From the NCBI GenBank assembly GCA_947589575.1, contig CANQBM010000005.1, positions 1-64,000 of the forward strand: 64,000 nt of DNA. Direction: 5' to 3'. Made by a program: the position numbers and the translations under genes. The DNA is from an uncultured Clostridia bacterium (GTDB taxonomy: Bacteria; Bacillota; Clostridia; Oscillospirales; Acutalibacteraceae). This document shows, piece after piece, positions 24,824-33,613 of the stretch. How positions within the stretch are numbered: position 1 is the first letter of the stretch; the number at the start of each line of letters is the position of its first letter. The notes beneath the pieces were generated by a model. The model worked only from the letters and a program-made list of their open reading frames with translations. It was not told the origin of the DNA and ran no database searches.

Positions 24824-25960
24824 ATGGCTGACGTTAAGGTCGAAGAAAAAAAGACGAAAAAACACAGAGTCTTAAAAATCCTCGCAATAATCGGCGCGGT
24901 TATAGTTGCTGTCGCGATTACCGCAGTTATTGTTATTAATGTAATGACAAAACCTGTTTCAGATACGCTTGAAAATGCGCCTTCGGTCGGCGGACTTCGT
25001 GTATCCGACACAATAAATTATAAGTCGGAAAGCGCAGAAGGTCTTGAAAACAACTTCGTCATTAAATTTATGCAGTTTGTCTGGAAATTCTGTGAAATAA
25101 GCGACGACAAGGTTCACGAAAAACAGACGCCGCCCGAAAATATTGTTAAGGTTAAGGATATTCCCTACATAGATGACGGAAACCCTTATCATCAGCTTGA
25201 TGTTCTTTACCCCGATAATCTTGAGCCGGGTGAAACACTGCCTGTAATTATTGATATTCACGGCGGAGGATGGATGTATTCAACAAAGGACCTGAATGAA
25301 AACTACTGCCTCAGCCTTGCTGACAGGGGTTTTGTTGTTTTCAACCTGAGCTACAGATTAGTGCCTGACGTAACGGTTAACGAGCAGATACAGGATATAG
25401 CATACGCTCTTAAATGGATTAGCGAGAATATGACAGATTATCCGTGTAATCCCGAAAATATTATGCTTACAGGCGATTCCGCAGGGGGTCAGCTGTCTGT
25501 CTATTCAGCAGTACTTCTGCAAAGCCCCGAACTTCGTGAAATCTTCAATACGGTTGATGCGGATATGGATTTAACGGCGCTTGTGCTTACATCACCTGTG
25601 CCGTATATGAACAGCAAAGAGCCTTTAAGTGTTTACACCAAAATTCTGTGGGGCAAAAATTATAAAGACAAGTCTACGTACAATTATATGAATCTTGATG
25701 AAATCATTGATTATGCACACGACCTGCCTCCCACGTATCTTATTACAAGCAGCGGTGATTCACTTGCCCATGACCAAACCGTTAAAGCTTACGAGCTGCT
25801 TGAAAGCAAAGGCGTAAAGTGCGAGCTTGCGGACTACGGAAAAGTTGACGGTAAAAAGCTTGCGCACGTATTCAGTGTTCTTAATCCATATGACGAGGCG
25901 GGAAAAACAGCAATTAACAAGGCGATTGAATTTTACAGAGACGCGATAGAAAATAAATAA
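24824..25960 (+). CDS. Membrane-anchored alpha/beta hydrolase (esterase)
   Basis: A 378-residue protein. A hydrophobic helix at about 18-40 (ILAIIGAVIVAVAITAVIVI) anchors it, and the hydrolase domain follows. The oxyanion motif HGGGWMY, nucleophile elbow GDSAGGQ and C-terminal Asp/His (SSGDSLAHDQ, KLAHVFS) place it in the hormone-sensitive-lipase/acetyl-esterase group. The ATG at 24824 follows CGGAGGAG; an in-frame TTG at 24800 lies before that site. Likely de-esterifies small acyl esters at the outer membrane face; substrate unknown. Monocistronic. Confidence 0.88.
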   Translation: MADVKVEEKKTKKHRVLKILAIIGAVIVAVAITAVIVINVMTKPVSDTLENAPSVGGLRVSDTINYKSESAEGLENNFVIKFMQFVWKFCEISDDKVHEKQTPPENIVKVKDIPYIDDGNPYHQLDVLYPDNLEPGETLPVIIDIHGGGWMYSTKDLNENYCLSLADRGFVVFNLSYRLVPDVTVNEQIQDIAYALKWISENMTDYPCNPENIMLTGDSAGGQLSVYSAVLLQSPELREIFNTVDADMDLTALVLTSPVPYMNSKEPLSVYTKILWGKNYKDKSTYNYMNLDEIIDYAHDLPPTYLITSSGDSLAHDQTVKAYELLESKGVKCELADYGKVDGKKLAHVFSVLNPYDEAGKTAINKAIEFYRDAIENK

Positions 25961-26020
25961 CTTTAAAAAGAACGCCGGTTTCCCCGCAAAATGTACCGGA
26001 CTGCTTTATCGTGATTGAGG

Positions 26021-26066
26021 CAAGATAAGATTGAAAATGTAAAATATTCTCAATCTTATCTTGTTT
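26021..26066 (+). terminator. Intrinsic terminator after the esterase
   Basis: CAAGATAAGATTGA and its complement around a 17-base AT-rich loop, followed by TTTTCATTT. Confidence 0.8.
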
Positions 26067-26131
26067 TCATTTAATCTTTGTTAAATTTTTATCAAATTGT
26101 TGTTATTTTCAACAAAGTTTTTAATCTGTCA

Positions 26132-26159
26132 TTGACAAAATAATAAACAATACTATAAT
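26132..26159 (+). promoter_or_regulatory. Promoter of serC-serA
   Basis: TTGACA (26132-26137), 16-base spacer, TATAAT (26154-26159), about 54 bases before the serC ATG. A TTGTTG ... CAACAA inverted repeat precedes it. Confidence 0.75.
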
Positions 26160-26212
26160 GAAATAGCACAATTTTTATAATGCAAAATTTTAGTATTTAT
26201 AGGAGAAAAATC

Positions 26213-27298
26213 ATGGCAAGAGTTTTTAATTTCAGCGCAGGTCCCTCAACCTTACCCGAAAAGGTGCTTGAGCAGGCTGCGGCAGAGATGATGGATTATC
26301 AGGGCAGCGGTCAGTCCGTTATGGAAATGAGCCATCGCTCAAAAGTATTTGACAAGATTATCAAGGATGCAGAAGCTCTTATGAGAGAGCTTTATAACAT
26401 TCCCGACAATTACAAAGTGCTCTTTTTACAGGGCGGAGCGTCAGCACAATTTTCCGCAATTCCGCTTAACTTTATGAACGGTTCGGGAAAGGCTGACTAT
26501 ATCATCACAGGTCAATGGGCTAAAAAGGCATATCAGGAGGCGCAGAAATACGGCGACGTTGTTGCCGCAGCTTCATCCGCTGACAAGACCTTCAGCTATA
26601 TCCCCAAGACAAAACCCGAGGATTTCCGTGAGGACGCGGATTATGTATATATCTGTATGAACAACACAATTTACGGTACTGTTTACAAAGAACTTCCTCC
26701 TGTAGGCGATAAGGTGCTTATTGCAGACGTATCCTCCTGCGCGCTCTCTGAGCCGCTTGACATCAGCAAGTTCGGCGTTGTTTATTTCGGCGCACAGAAA
26801 AATGTAGCTCCTGCGGGACTTGTTGTTGTAATTATCCGTGAGGATTTACTCGGAAACGCAAGGGATATTACACCTGTTATGATGAATTATCAGGTTCAGG
26901 CGGACGCTGATTCGCTTTACAACACTCCTCCATGCTGGACAATTTATATCTGCAAGCTTGTTCTTGAGTGGATTAAAAATGATATCGGCGGTCTTGAAAA
27001 GATGAAAGAGAGAAATGAAAAGAAGGCTGCAATCCTTTATAATTTCCTCGACAATTCAAAACTGTTTAAGGGTACTGTTGTCCCTGAGGACCGCTCGCTT
27101 ATGAATGTTCCGTTCGTTATCGGTGATGATGAGCTTGAAAAGAAATTCATCGCCGAAGCTACAGAAGCAGGCTTTGTAAACCTTAAAGGTCACAGAACAG
27201 TAGGCGGTATGAGAGCCTCTATCTACAATGCTATGCCGATTGAAGGCGTTGAAAAGCTTGTTGAATTTATGGCAGAATTTGAGAAAAACAACAAATAA
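26213..27298 (+). CDS. serC: Phosphoserine aminotransferase
   Basis: A 361-residue PLP enzyme, second step of serine synthesis (3-phosphohydroxypyruvate plus glutamate to phosphoserine). It opens RVFNFSAGPSTLPEKVLEQ, has QGGASAQFSAIP for cofactor phosphate binding, and carries the PLP lysine in YFGAQKNVAPAG. AGGAG precedes the ATG at 26213; a frame from 26180 lacks a ribosome site. serA follows after 17 bases, forming an operon. The expected third enzyme, SerB, is not in the cluster. Confidence 0.95.
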   Translation: MARVFNFSAGPSTLPEKVLEQAAAEMMDYQGSGQSVMEMSHRSKVFDKIIKDAEALMRELYNIPDNYKVLFLQGGASAQFSAIPLNFMNGSGKADYIITGQWAKKAYQEAQKYGDVVAAASSADKTFSYIPKTKPEDFREDADYVYICMNNTIYGTVYKELPPVGDKVLIADVSSCALSEPLDISKFGVVYFGAQKNVAPAGLVVVIIREDLLGNARDITPVMMNYQVQADADSLYNTPPCWTIYICKLVLEWIKNDIGGLEKMKERNEKKAAILYNFLDNSKLFKGTVVPEDRSLMNVPFVIGDDELEKKFIAEATEAGFVNLKGHRTVGGMRASIYNAMPIEGVEKLVEFMAEFEKNNK

Positions 27299-27315
27299 TT
27301 AATGGAGAAATAATT

Positions 27316-28476
27316 ATGTTTAATATTAAAACACTCAACAAAATTTCCGAAGTAGGCTTATCAAAGTTTGACACGGCAAAATATACTTACGGAAATGATA
27401 TTGAAAATCCTGATGCAATTATGGTAAGAAGCGCATCCATGCACGACATGGAAATGCCCAAATCTCTTCTTGCTATTGCAAGAGCGGGCGCAGGTGTAAA
27501 TAACATTCCCGTTGCCGACTGCGCGCAGAAAGGCATCGTTGTTTTTAATACTCCCGGTGCGAACGCTAATGCCGTTAAAGAGCTTGTTATCTGCGGACTC
27601 CTCCTTTCAAGCCGTAAGGTAACAAAAGCAATCGACTGGTGCAAAACAATTAAAGACGAGGGAGATAACGTAGGTAAAGCAGTCGAAAAGGGAAAGAGCG
27701 CTTTTGCTGGTCCCGAAATCAAGGGCAAAACACTCGGCGTTATCGGTCTCGGCGCTATCGGCAGGCTTGTTGCCGAGGCGGCAGTTGACCTTGGTATGAA
27801 TGTTATCGGATATGATCCGTTTCTTCCAAAGGATGCTGAACTTAAGGCAGGAATCACACTTAATAATAATCTTGACGAAATTTTCCCTGTTGCGGATTAT
27901 CTTACACTCCACGTTCCGCTTACTCCCGAAACAAAAGGACTTATTTGCGCCGACACAATCAATGTAATGAAGGATACAGTAAGAATTATGAACTTTGCAA
28001 GAGGCGATCTTGCTGTGTCGGGTGACATTGTTACCGCGCTTGAAAACGGCACAATGGCTGCATACGTTACAGACTTTCCGTCTGCCGACCTTATCGGTAT
28101 TGACGGCGTTATCGCAATCCCTCACCTTGGCGCTTCTACTCCTGAGAGTGAGGAGAACTGCGCGTCAATGGGCGCGCTTGAGCTTATTGATTTTCTTGAA
28201 AACGGAAACATCAAGAACTCTGTCAATATGCCTGCGGTTTCAGTAGCAAGAGCAGGCGTTGCAAGAATTACGGTTATACACAAAAATCAGCCTAATATGA
28301 TTGCAACAATTACCGACACAATCAGTAAGGACGGCATTAATATTGCTTCTTTTGAGGACAAAAACCGCGGTGAATACGCTTATTCAATTATTGATACAGA
28401 CAGTGAACTGTCTGAACAGGTAGTCAATGACATTACCTCCATAGACGGTGTAATCAAGGTCAGAGTAATCAAATAA
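27316..28476 (+). CDS. serA: D-3-phosphoglycerate dehydrogenase
   Basis: A 386-residue NAD-dependent enzyme, first step of serine synthesis. It has the nucleotide-binding GLGAIGRLVAEAA, the substrate-domain RAGAGVNNIPV, the catalytic Arg/Glu/His series (NFARGDL; HLGASTPESEENCA) and a C-terminal ACT domain (about 315-386, VIHKNQPNMIATITDTI) that usually senses serine. Short ACT-bearing SerA of this length is common in Clostridia. Second gene of serC-serA; a terminator follows. Confidence 0.95.
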   Translation: MFNIKTLNKISEVGLSKFDTAKYTYGNDIENPDAIMVRSASMHDMEMPKSLLAIARAGAGVNNIPVADCAQKGIVVFNTPGANANAVKELVICGLLLSSRKVTKAIDWCKTIKDEGDNVGKAVEKGKSAFAGPEIKGKTLGVIGLGAIGRLVAEAAVDLGMNVIGYDPFLPKDAELKAGITLNNNLDEIFPVADYLTLHVPLTPETKGLICADTINVMKDTVRIMNFARGDLAVSGDIVTALENGTMAAYVTDFPSADLIGIDGVIAIPHLGASTPESEENCASMGALELIDFLENGNIKNSVNMPAVSVARAGVARITVIHKNQPNMIATITDTISKDGINIASFEDKNRGEYAYSIIDTDSELSEQVVNDITSIDGVIKVRVIK

Positions 28477-28488
28477 GGTAAGCTTTTC

Positions 28489-28527
28489 AGGAGATGTACT
28501 TGCAAAGTGCATCTCCTTATTTTTTTG
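28489..28527 (+). terminator. Terminator of serC-serA
   Basis: AGGAGATG / CATCTCCT with a 13-base loop, then TATTTTTTT. Confidence 0.85.
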
Positions 28528-28537
28528 AAATTTGGTC

Positions 28538-28602
28538 TTGATTATTTGTTTTACGTCTGTTATAATATGTTAAGCTGCTTTAAAGCAACGTGGCTTTAAA
28601 GC
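28538..28602 (+). promoter_or_regulatory. Promoter with twin GCTTTAAAGC palindromes
   Basis: TTGATT (28538-28543), 17-base spacer, TATAAT (28561-28566). Downstream of the -10 the decamer palindrome GCTTTAAAGC occurs twice (28577-28586 and 28593-28602), six bases apart, with a partial third copy (GTTAAAG). They may be operators or form a hairpin in the 5' leader. Confidence 0.6.
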
Positions 28603-28632
28603 GTTAAAGTAATATTATCAAAGAGGTGCAAT

Positions 28633-29610
28633 ATGGACTCAAGAAAAGGAAATCTTATGTCTGTACGCACAGATGTCAAGGTGGTCGACGCAACTATACG
28701 CGACGGCGGTCTGTGCAATAATTTTGAATTTACGGACGAATTTGTAACTGAACTTTACAAAACAAATATCAAGTCAGGTGTTGACTATATGGAATTCGGT
28801 TACCGCGCGTCAAAAAAACTTTTTAATCCAAAAGATTTCGGCAAATGGAAATTCTGCGATGAGGCTGATATAAGAAACATCGTGGGCGATAATGTATCCG
28901 ATTTAAAAATTTCCGTTATGGCAGATGTCGGAAGATGTGACTTTAAAGAGGACTTCATTCCGAAAGCTGAATCGGTAATTGATATGGTGCGCGTTGCATG
29001 TTACATACATCAAATCCCTTCCGCAATAGAAATGATTGAGTATTTCCACAAACTCGGCTATGAAACCACCTGCAATATTATGGCTATCAGCCAGGCAAAC
29101 ACTGAACAGGTTGATGAGGCGCTGGAAATGCTGGGACAAAGCAATGTTGACGTCGTTTATCTTGTTGACTCTTATGGTTCGCTTTACCCGGAAACGGCAG
29201 GCAAGCTTGCGAAAAAATATCTTGAAATGGGCGAAAAATACAATAAGGCTATCGGCTTTCACGCGCATAACAACCAGAATCTCGCCTTTGCAAATACAAT
29301 CGAAACGCTTTCTTACGGTGTATCATATCTTGACGCAACAGCATCGGGTATGGGCAGAGGCGCAGGAAACTGTGCGATGGAACTGCTTTTAGGATTTCTT
29401 AAAAATCCAAAATATAATCTTTACAGCCTTCTCACATTTATTGAAAATTATATTCTTCCGCTTAAGGCGAGCGGGGTTGTCTGGGGCTACGACGTTCAGT
29501 ATATGCTGACTGGTCAGCTTAACCGTCATCCGCGCGAGGCAATGGCATTCACTGCCGAAAAAAGGCAGGATTACTGTGAATTTTATAAGAGCCTGCTTGA
29601 CAACTATTAA
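28633..29610 (+). CDS. DRE-TIM metallolyase family aldolase (HMGL-like)
   Basis: A 325-residue TIM-barrel protein of the HMG-CoA lyase/isopropylmalate synthase/hydroxy-oxovalerate aldolase superfamily. The DRE-type motif is DATIRDGGLCNN, where the usual Glu of DRE is Gly-Gly as in aldolase subfamilies, and the metal-binding HAHNNQN is present. GMGRGAGNCAMELLLGFL resembles the 4-hydroxy-2-oxovalerate aldolase end. No acetaldehyde dehydrogenase or leucine genes are nearby, so the substrate is open. AGAGGTG precedes the ATG. Monocistronic, with a palindrome-bearing promoter. Confidence 0.82.
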   Translation: MDSRKGNLMSVRTDVKVVDATIRDGGLCNNFEFTDEFVTELYKTNIKSGVDYMEFGYRASKKLFNPKDFGKWKFCDEADIRNIVGDNVSDLKISVMADVGRCDFKEDFIPKAESVIDMVRVACYIHQIPSAIEMIEYFHKLGYETTCNIMAISQANTEQVDEALEMLGQSNVDVVYLVDSYGSLYPETAGKLAKKYLEMGEKYNKAIGFHAHNNQNLAFANTIETLSYGVSYLDATASGMGRGAGNCAMELLLGFLKNPKYNLYSLLTFIENYILPLKASGVVWGYDVQYMLTGQLNRHPREAMAFTAEKRQDYCEFYKSLLDNY

Positions 29611-29643
29611 TTCACGTATTATAATAATTTCAACTTAATAAGT

Positions 29644-29767
29644 CAGGGGTGCTGAAGATGTTTTTTCGGCTGAGATTATACCCTTTGAACCGTACGTTAG
29701 CACGAACGGCAAAGACGATGTATTAATTTGTATTATTGCCCCATTCTTATGAATGGGGCTTTTCTTT
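29644..29767 (+). promoter_or_regulatory. TPP riboswitch (THI box) with terminator
   Basis: The conserved elements are in order: CAGGGGTGCTGA (29644-29655), CTGAGAT (29670-29676), ACCCTTTGAACC (29680-29691) and the closing stem to about 29723. A terminator follows: GCCCCATTC-TTAT-GAATGGGGC (29738-29759) with a T-rich run. The thiamine transporter start is 36 bases beyond, so thiamine pyrophosphate most likely stops transcription. Confidence 0.93.
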
Positions 29768-29802
29768 TGACTTGTTAGGAAATAATAAGAAAGGAGAAAG
29801 CT

Positions 29803-30396
29803 ATGTCTGAAACAGCATCAATTAAATCAACAAGAAGGCTTACGGAAACAGCAATAATGCTTGCTCTTGCGGTCGCTCTTTCCTATGTCCAGATTTTTTC
29901 TCTGCCTATGGGCGGTTCCGTTACTCTCTTCAGCCAGGTACCGATTATAATTGTTGGATACCGCTACGGCACAAAATGGGGTATCTCAACAGGTATAATT
30001 TACGGTATACTTGAAATGCTCCTTCAGGGTCTCGGCAACTTTGCTTACGTTAAAGGAATAGGCGCATATCTGGTTTTAATTCTTGCCGATTACGTTTTTG
30101 CTTTTATGGCGCTTGGTCTCGGCGGCGCAATGTTTAAAAAATCAGTGAAGAATCAATCTCTTGCTATTGGCTTAGGAGCTTTTGTCGGCTCGCTGATTCG
30201 CTTTATATGCCACTTTATTTCGGGCGTTACTATCTGGGGCGAATACGCAAACGGCTGGAAATCCGTTTGGGTATACAGTCTCGGTTACAACGGCTCATAT
30301 ATGGCGGTAGAGGCGGTTATTTCCGTTGTCGTCGTTGTATTGCTGAGCTTCGTTTTGGATTTCAACCAGGTTGATTTAAAGAAAAGAAAAGCATAA
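29803..30396 (+). CDS. thiT: Energy-coupled thiamine transporter ThiT
   Basis: A 197-residue S component of an ECF transporter with six helices. The family signature is visible: FSLPMGGSVTLFSQVPIIIVGYRYG, EMLLQG and the Trp/Tyr-rich ligand-binding helices near GVTIWGEYANGWKS and YNGSYM. It binds thiamine and works with shared EcfA/A'/T units encoded elsewhere. GGAGA lies before the ATG. The TPP riboswitch directly upstream confirms the assignment. Monocistronic. Confidence 0.95.
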   Translation: MSETASIKSTRRLTETAIMLALAVALSYVQIFSLPMGGSVTLFSQVPIIIVGYRYGTKWGISTGIIYGILEMLLQGLGNFAYVKGIGAYLVLILADYVFAFMALGLGGAMFKKSVKNQSLAIGLGAFVGSLIRFICHFISGVTIWGEYANGWKSVWVYSLGYNGSYMAVEAVISVVVVVLLSFVLDFNQVDLKKRKA

Positions 30397-30411
30397 ATAC
30401 TTACAAAAATT

Positions 30412-30449
30412 GACGGGGCTGCCTCACTTCCGTGAGACAGCCCCGTTTA
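30412..30449. terminator. Bidirectional terminator between thiT and the lysozyme gene
   Basis: GACGGGGCTGCCTCAC / GTGAGACAGCCCCGTT with a four-base loop, an unusually strong stem. Genes converge here. Confidence 0.8.
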
Positions 30450-31238
30450 TTATCTTTTTCCGTACCAGTAGTTAAGGTCAACATATCTGCTGCTGATTCC
30501 GTCTGCCTGTCCTGTTTTTGAATACTGCCAAATAGTATAATCAACGTCAAAGGTGACGCAGTCATTATAATCAGCCGCCCATATCACGGTATCGTGAATA
30601 TCGCTCAAATTAAAGTCATATTTGAGAACGCTTGACGACGCATAAAGACCCGAAATATACCCTTTATCCTCAACCCTGCCGCAAAAGGATTTAACAATTT
30701 CAGTATTCTCTTTTGCGCCGAGATGACTTTCAACAAGTCTCCCGACGCGGTTGCCTTCCTTATCAGCGGGGTATTCGAAGTCAATTACAACAGGCAGAAG
30801 CAAATCATAATGCTTTACAATATTGAGAACGAAGTCCGCCTCCTCTTTTGCCTCTTCGGCATTTACCGCTTGAGAATAAAAATACGCGCCGAAAGGAATT
30901 TTTGCCTTTTGGGCAGCTTTAAGATTTTCCCTTGCGTATTTATCCTCGTGTATTTCTCCGTTACTGTACCCGCGATAGCCTACGCGGATAAACGCAAAAT
31001 CAAAATTTTCGGAAACCGTTTTCCAGTCTATCTTGCCGTTGTGCTCGGAAACATCAATTCCCTGAGCAACATCCTTGCCGAAATCATAAGCGCTCTGCAA
31101 AGGATGCCTGTGAGAACGCGCAATAACGGTTAAAGATAAAATCATAGCCGCCAAAAAAACAAATACAACAGCGATTATAAGCGCATTAGGCTTTAAGAAT
31201 TTTGTTTTATTTCTCTTTTGATTTTTTCTTTCCGCCAT
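30450..31238 (-). CDS. Glycoside hydrolase family 25 lysozyme, membrane-anchored
   Basis: A 262-residue protein. A transmembrane anchor (about 18-42) leads to a GH25 muramidase domain with the motifs GIDVSEHNGKIDW, FAFIRVGYRG, PFGAYFYSQA, the catalytic pair in VVIDFEYP (Asp-x-Glu), IWAADYND and IWQYSKTG. It would cleave peptidoglycan between MurNAc and GlcNAc, probably in wall turnover. The start has AGGAGA upstream. Monocistronic. No choline-binding or SH3 repeats. Confidence 0.93.
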   Translation of the reverse strand: MAERKNQKRNKTKFLKPNALIIAVVFVFLAAMILSLTVIARSHRHPLQSAYDFGKDVAQGIDVSEHNGKIDWKTVSENFDFAFIRVGYRGYSNGEIHEDKYARENLKAAQKAKIPFGAYFYSQAVNAEEAKEEADFVLNIVKHYDLLLPVVIDFEYPADKEGNRVGRLVESHLGAKENTEIVKSFCGRVEDKGYISGLYASSSVLKYDFNLSDIHDTVIWAADYNDCVTFDVDYTIWQYSKTGQADGISSRYVDLNYWYGKR

Positions 31239-31322
31239 AATAAATCTCCTTTTCCAAACAAATTTATCTTACCATATATTAAAAATAAAATCCACCGAAA
31301 CGTAATAATTTAAAGTGTTTTA

Positions 31323-31350
31323 TTGACATATTTTTATTACGCTTTATAAT
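31323..31350 (+). promoter_or_regulatory. Promoter of the DAHP synthase gene
   Basis: TTGACA (31323-31328), 16-base spacer, TATAAT (31345-31350), 30 bases before the ATG. Confidence 0.75.
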
Positions 31351-31379
31351 AGTTTTAGAATGAATAAAGGTGATGCTAA

Positions 31380-32420
31380 ATGGACAATATGACTAATACA
31401 GTATTTAAAAGAAAGCTTCCTGTTCCTCAGGAAATAAAAAAGGAAATGCCCCTGTCAGTAGAGGCAGAGAAAATAAAAACAAAGCGGGATGCTCAAATTG
31501 CAGACGTTTTCACGGGCAAGAGCGATAAATTTCTGCTTATAATCGGTCCATGCTCTGCCGACAGAGCGGATTCCGTACTTGATTATATACACCGTCTTGC
31601 ATTGATTCAGACTGACGTTGAGGATAAAATAATTATTATTCCGAGAATTTATACGGGTAAGCCGAGAACAACAGGCGCGGGTTATAAGGGAATGCTCCAC
31701 CAGCCTGACCCTGACAAAAATCCCGATATGCTTGAGGGAATTAAAGCTATACGTCTGCTTCATAAAGATGCGATTGAACAAACAGGTCTTACCTGCGCCG
31801 ACGAAATGCTTTATCCTCAAAATTACAGATACCTCTCCGACTTGCTTTCATATATTGCGGTCGGCGCGCGCTCGGTGGAAAATCAAGAGCACAGGCTCGT
31901 TTCATCAGGCATTGATGTGCCCGTAGGTATGAAAAACCCGACAAGCGGAGACCTTTCAATTATGCTTAATTCAATAAAAGCCGCTCAGAGCGGCCACACT
32001 TTCCTTTACAGAGGCTGGGAAGTTGAATCCGCCGGAAATCCGCTTGCGCACGCTATTCTTAGAGGAAGCGTAAGCAAGCACGGAAATAACCACGCAAATT
32101 ATCATTATGAAGATTTAAAGCAGTTATTTGACATGTACTGTAACGGAGAATATGAAAACCCTGCTGTTATCGTTGATACAAACCATTCAAATTCAGGTAA
32201 AAAATATCTTGAACAGGTTAGAATTGCCAACGAGGTTCTCCATTCAATGCGCCACAGCAACGACGTAAAATCAATGGTAAAGGGTTTTATGATTGAGTCA
32301 TATATAGAGGACGGCTGTCAAAAAGTTGAAGAGGGTGTATACGGCAAATCAATTACCGACCCTTGTCTTGGCTGGGAAAAAACAAAAGAAATGATTTACA
32401 CTATCGCAGAACAATTATAA
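31380..32420 (+). CDS. 3-Deoxy-7-phosphoheptulonate (DAHP) synthase, type I-alpha
   Basis: A 346-residue enzyme condensing phosphoenolpyruvate and erythrose 4-phosphate, the entry to aromatic amino acids. Landmarks are IGPCSADR, IPRIYTGKPRTTGAGYKGML, GARSVENQEHR, GMKNPTSGD and DTNHSNSGKK (metal-binding His) near the C terminus. It is of the E. coli AroG/F/H type and lacks a fused chorismate mutase. AAAGGTGATG precedes the ATG; a second ATG nine bases later is possible. The N-terminal extension (about 40 residues) usually carries feedback sensitivity, effector unknown. Confidence 0.94.
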   Translation: MDNMTNTVFKRKLPVPQEIKKEMPLSVEAEKIKTKRDAQIADVFTGKSDKFLLIIGPCSADRADSVLDYIHRLALIQTDVEDKIIIIPRIYTGKPRTTGAGYKGMLHQPDPDKNPDMLEGIKAIRLLHKDAIEQTGLTCADEMLYPQNYRYLSDLLSYIAVGARSVENQEHRLVSSGIDVPVGMKNPTSGDLSIMLNSIKAAQSGHTFLYRGWEVESAGNPLAHAILRGSVSKHGNNHANYHYEDLKQLFDMYCNGEYENPAVIVDTNHSNSGKKYLEQVRIANEVLHSMRHSNDVKSMVKGFMIESYIEDGCQKVEEGVYGKSITDPCLGWEKTKEMIYTIAEQL

Positions 32421-32424
32421 TTTA

Positions 32425-32452
32425 TTGAAATATTTTTTAATAGTTGTATAAT
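32425..32452 (+). promoter_or_regulatory. Promoter of the LDH/MDH-family gene
   Basis: TTGAAA (32425-32430), 16 bases, TATAAT (32447-32452), 32 bases before the ATG. Confidence 0.65.
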
Positions 32453-32484
32453 ATTTAAAAATAAGATTTTAGTGAGGTATAGCT

Positions 32485-33435
32485 ATGCTTGATAAAAGAA
32501 AGGTTGTTATTATCGGCGCGGGCCATGTAGGATCACACGTAGCAATGGCGCTTTGTTTTCAGGGTACCTGTGATGAAATCGTGTTTATTGATAAGGATAA
32601 CGCAAAAGCAGTCAGCAACTGCTATGATGTTGCTGATGCCTGCCTGTTTTTAGGCTCGACAACAAAAATAAGCGTCGGAGATTACAACGACTGTAAGGAT
32701 GCCGATATTATAGTAATTTCAATCGGTATGCCGAGAAAGCCGGGGCAGACAAGACTTGAAATGCTTGATGATTCAATAATTATGCTTAAGGACGTTGTTG
32801 AAAACCTCAAGCCGGTTGATTTCAAAGGAATTATTGTTTCTATTACAAATCCTGCCGATATAATCGCGGATTATGCAAGAAGGCATTTAGGTCTACCGAG
32901 GGAGAGATGTTTTTCAACAGGCACCTCGCTTGATACGGCAAGGTTAAAAAGAACGGTAAGCGAGCTTGCAAACGTGGACAGAAGAAGCGTCACCACCTGC
33001 GCAATCGGTGAACACGGCGATTCCTCCTTTGTTCCGTTCTCAACTCTTACCCTCGGCGGAAAGCACTATAAAGAGCTTCAAAAGGAAAAGCCTGACAAAT
33101 ACGGCAATCTTACAGAAGAATTTGTACTTGAGAGAACACGCTATATCGGATATGATATTATTAACGGCAAAGGCTCGACGGAATTCGGTATAGGCGCTGC
33201 CTGCGCGGACATATGCAAAGCAATATTCCACGATGAAAAGAGAGTTATACCTGCATCCGTTCTTCTTGAGGGCGAATACGGTATGCGCGATGTTGCCTGC
33301 GGTGTTCCCTGCGTTATCGGCAGAAACGGTATTGAGGATATTATAGAATTACCGCTTACAGACAGCGAAAAGGAACAGCTTGAGTACACCTGCAAGGTAA
33401 TAAGAGAAAATATTGAAAGAGCGGAAAAAATATAA
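32485..33435 (+). CDS. Lactate/malate dehydrogenase family protein
   Basis: A 316-residue NAD-dependent 2-hydroxyacid dehydrogenase. It has the dinucleotide-binding GAGHVGSHVAMAL, Asp/Arg in TSLDTARLKR and the catalytic His in IGEHGDSSF. The substrate-specificity loop reads GMPRKPGQTRLE. L-lactate dehydrogenases normally have Gln where this has the first Arg (xQKPGxTR), while malate dehydrogenases have Arg (PRKPGMTR). So a dicarboxylate such as oxaloacetate/malate is at least as likely as pyruvate/lactate. GTGAGG precedes the ATG. Monocistronic with a terminator. Confidence 0.88.
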   Translation: MLDKRKVVIIGAGHVGSHVAMALCFQGTCDEIVFIDKDNAKAVSNCYDVADACLFLGSTTKISVGDYNDCKDADIIVISIGMPRKPGQTRLEMLDDSIIMLKDVVENLKPVDFKGIIVSITNPADIIADYARRHLGLPRERCFSTGTSLDTARLKRTVSELANVDRRSVTTCAIGEHGDSSFVPFSTLTLGGKHYKELQKEKPDKYGNLTEEFVLERTRYIGYDIINGKGSTEFGIGAACADICKAIFHDEKRVIPASVLLEGEYGMRDVACGVPCVIGRNGIEDIIELPLTDSEKEQLEYTCKVIRENIERAEKI

Positions 33436-33455
33436 TAATCCGTATAATCACTGTA

Positions 33456-33493
33456 AAAACCGTGTCACTAATATGACGCGGTTTTGTTTTTTT
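33456..33493 (+). terminator. Intrinsic terminator
   Basis: AAAACCGTGTCA / TGACGCGGTTTT around CTAATA, then a long T-run. Confidence 0.88.
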
Positions 33494-33539
33494 GTATAAA
33501 TACACAAAAAACAGGGTAAAATCTTATTGCTTTTCACCA

Positions 33540-33568
33540 TTGATTTTAACACTTTTATGTGCTAAAAT
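33540..33568 (+). promoter_or_regulatory. Promoter of the ABC transporter operon
   Basis: TTGATT (33540-33545), 17 bases, TAAAAT (33563-33568), 46 bases before the ATG. Confidence 0.6.
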
Positions 33569-33613
33569 GTATTTACTAAAATTAACCAATCATATAAAGA
33601 AAGGGTATTTTTT

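Noticed and set aside
28560-28632. Possible T-box or riboswitch leader before the DRE-TIM aldolase
   Set aside because: No T-box GGTGG-x-ACCGCG element and the leader is under 70 bases; the GCTTTAAAGC pair fits operators or a hairpin better.
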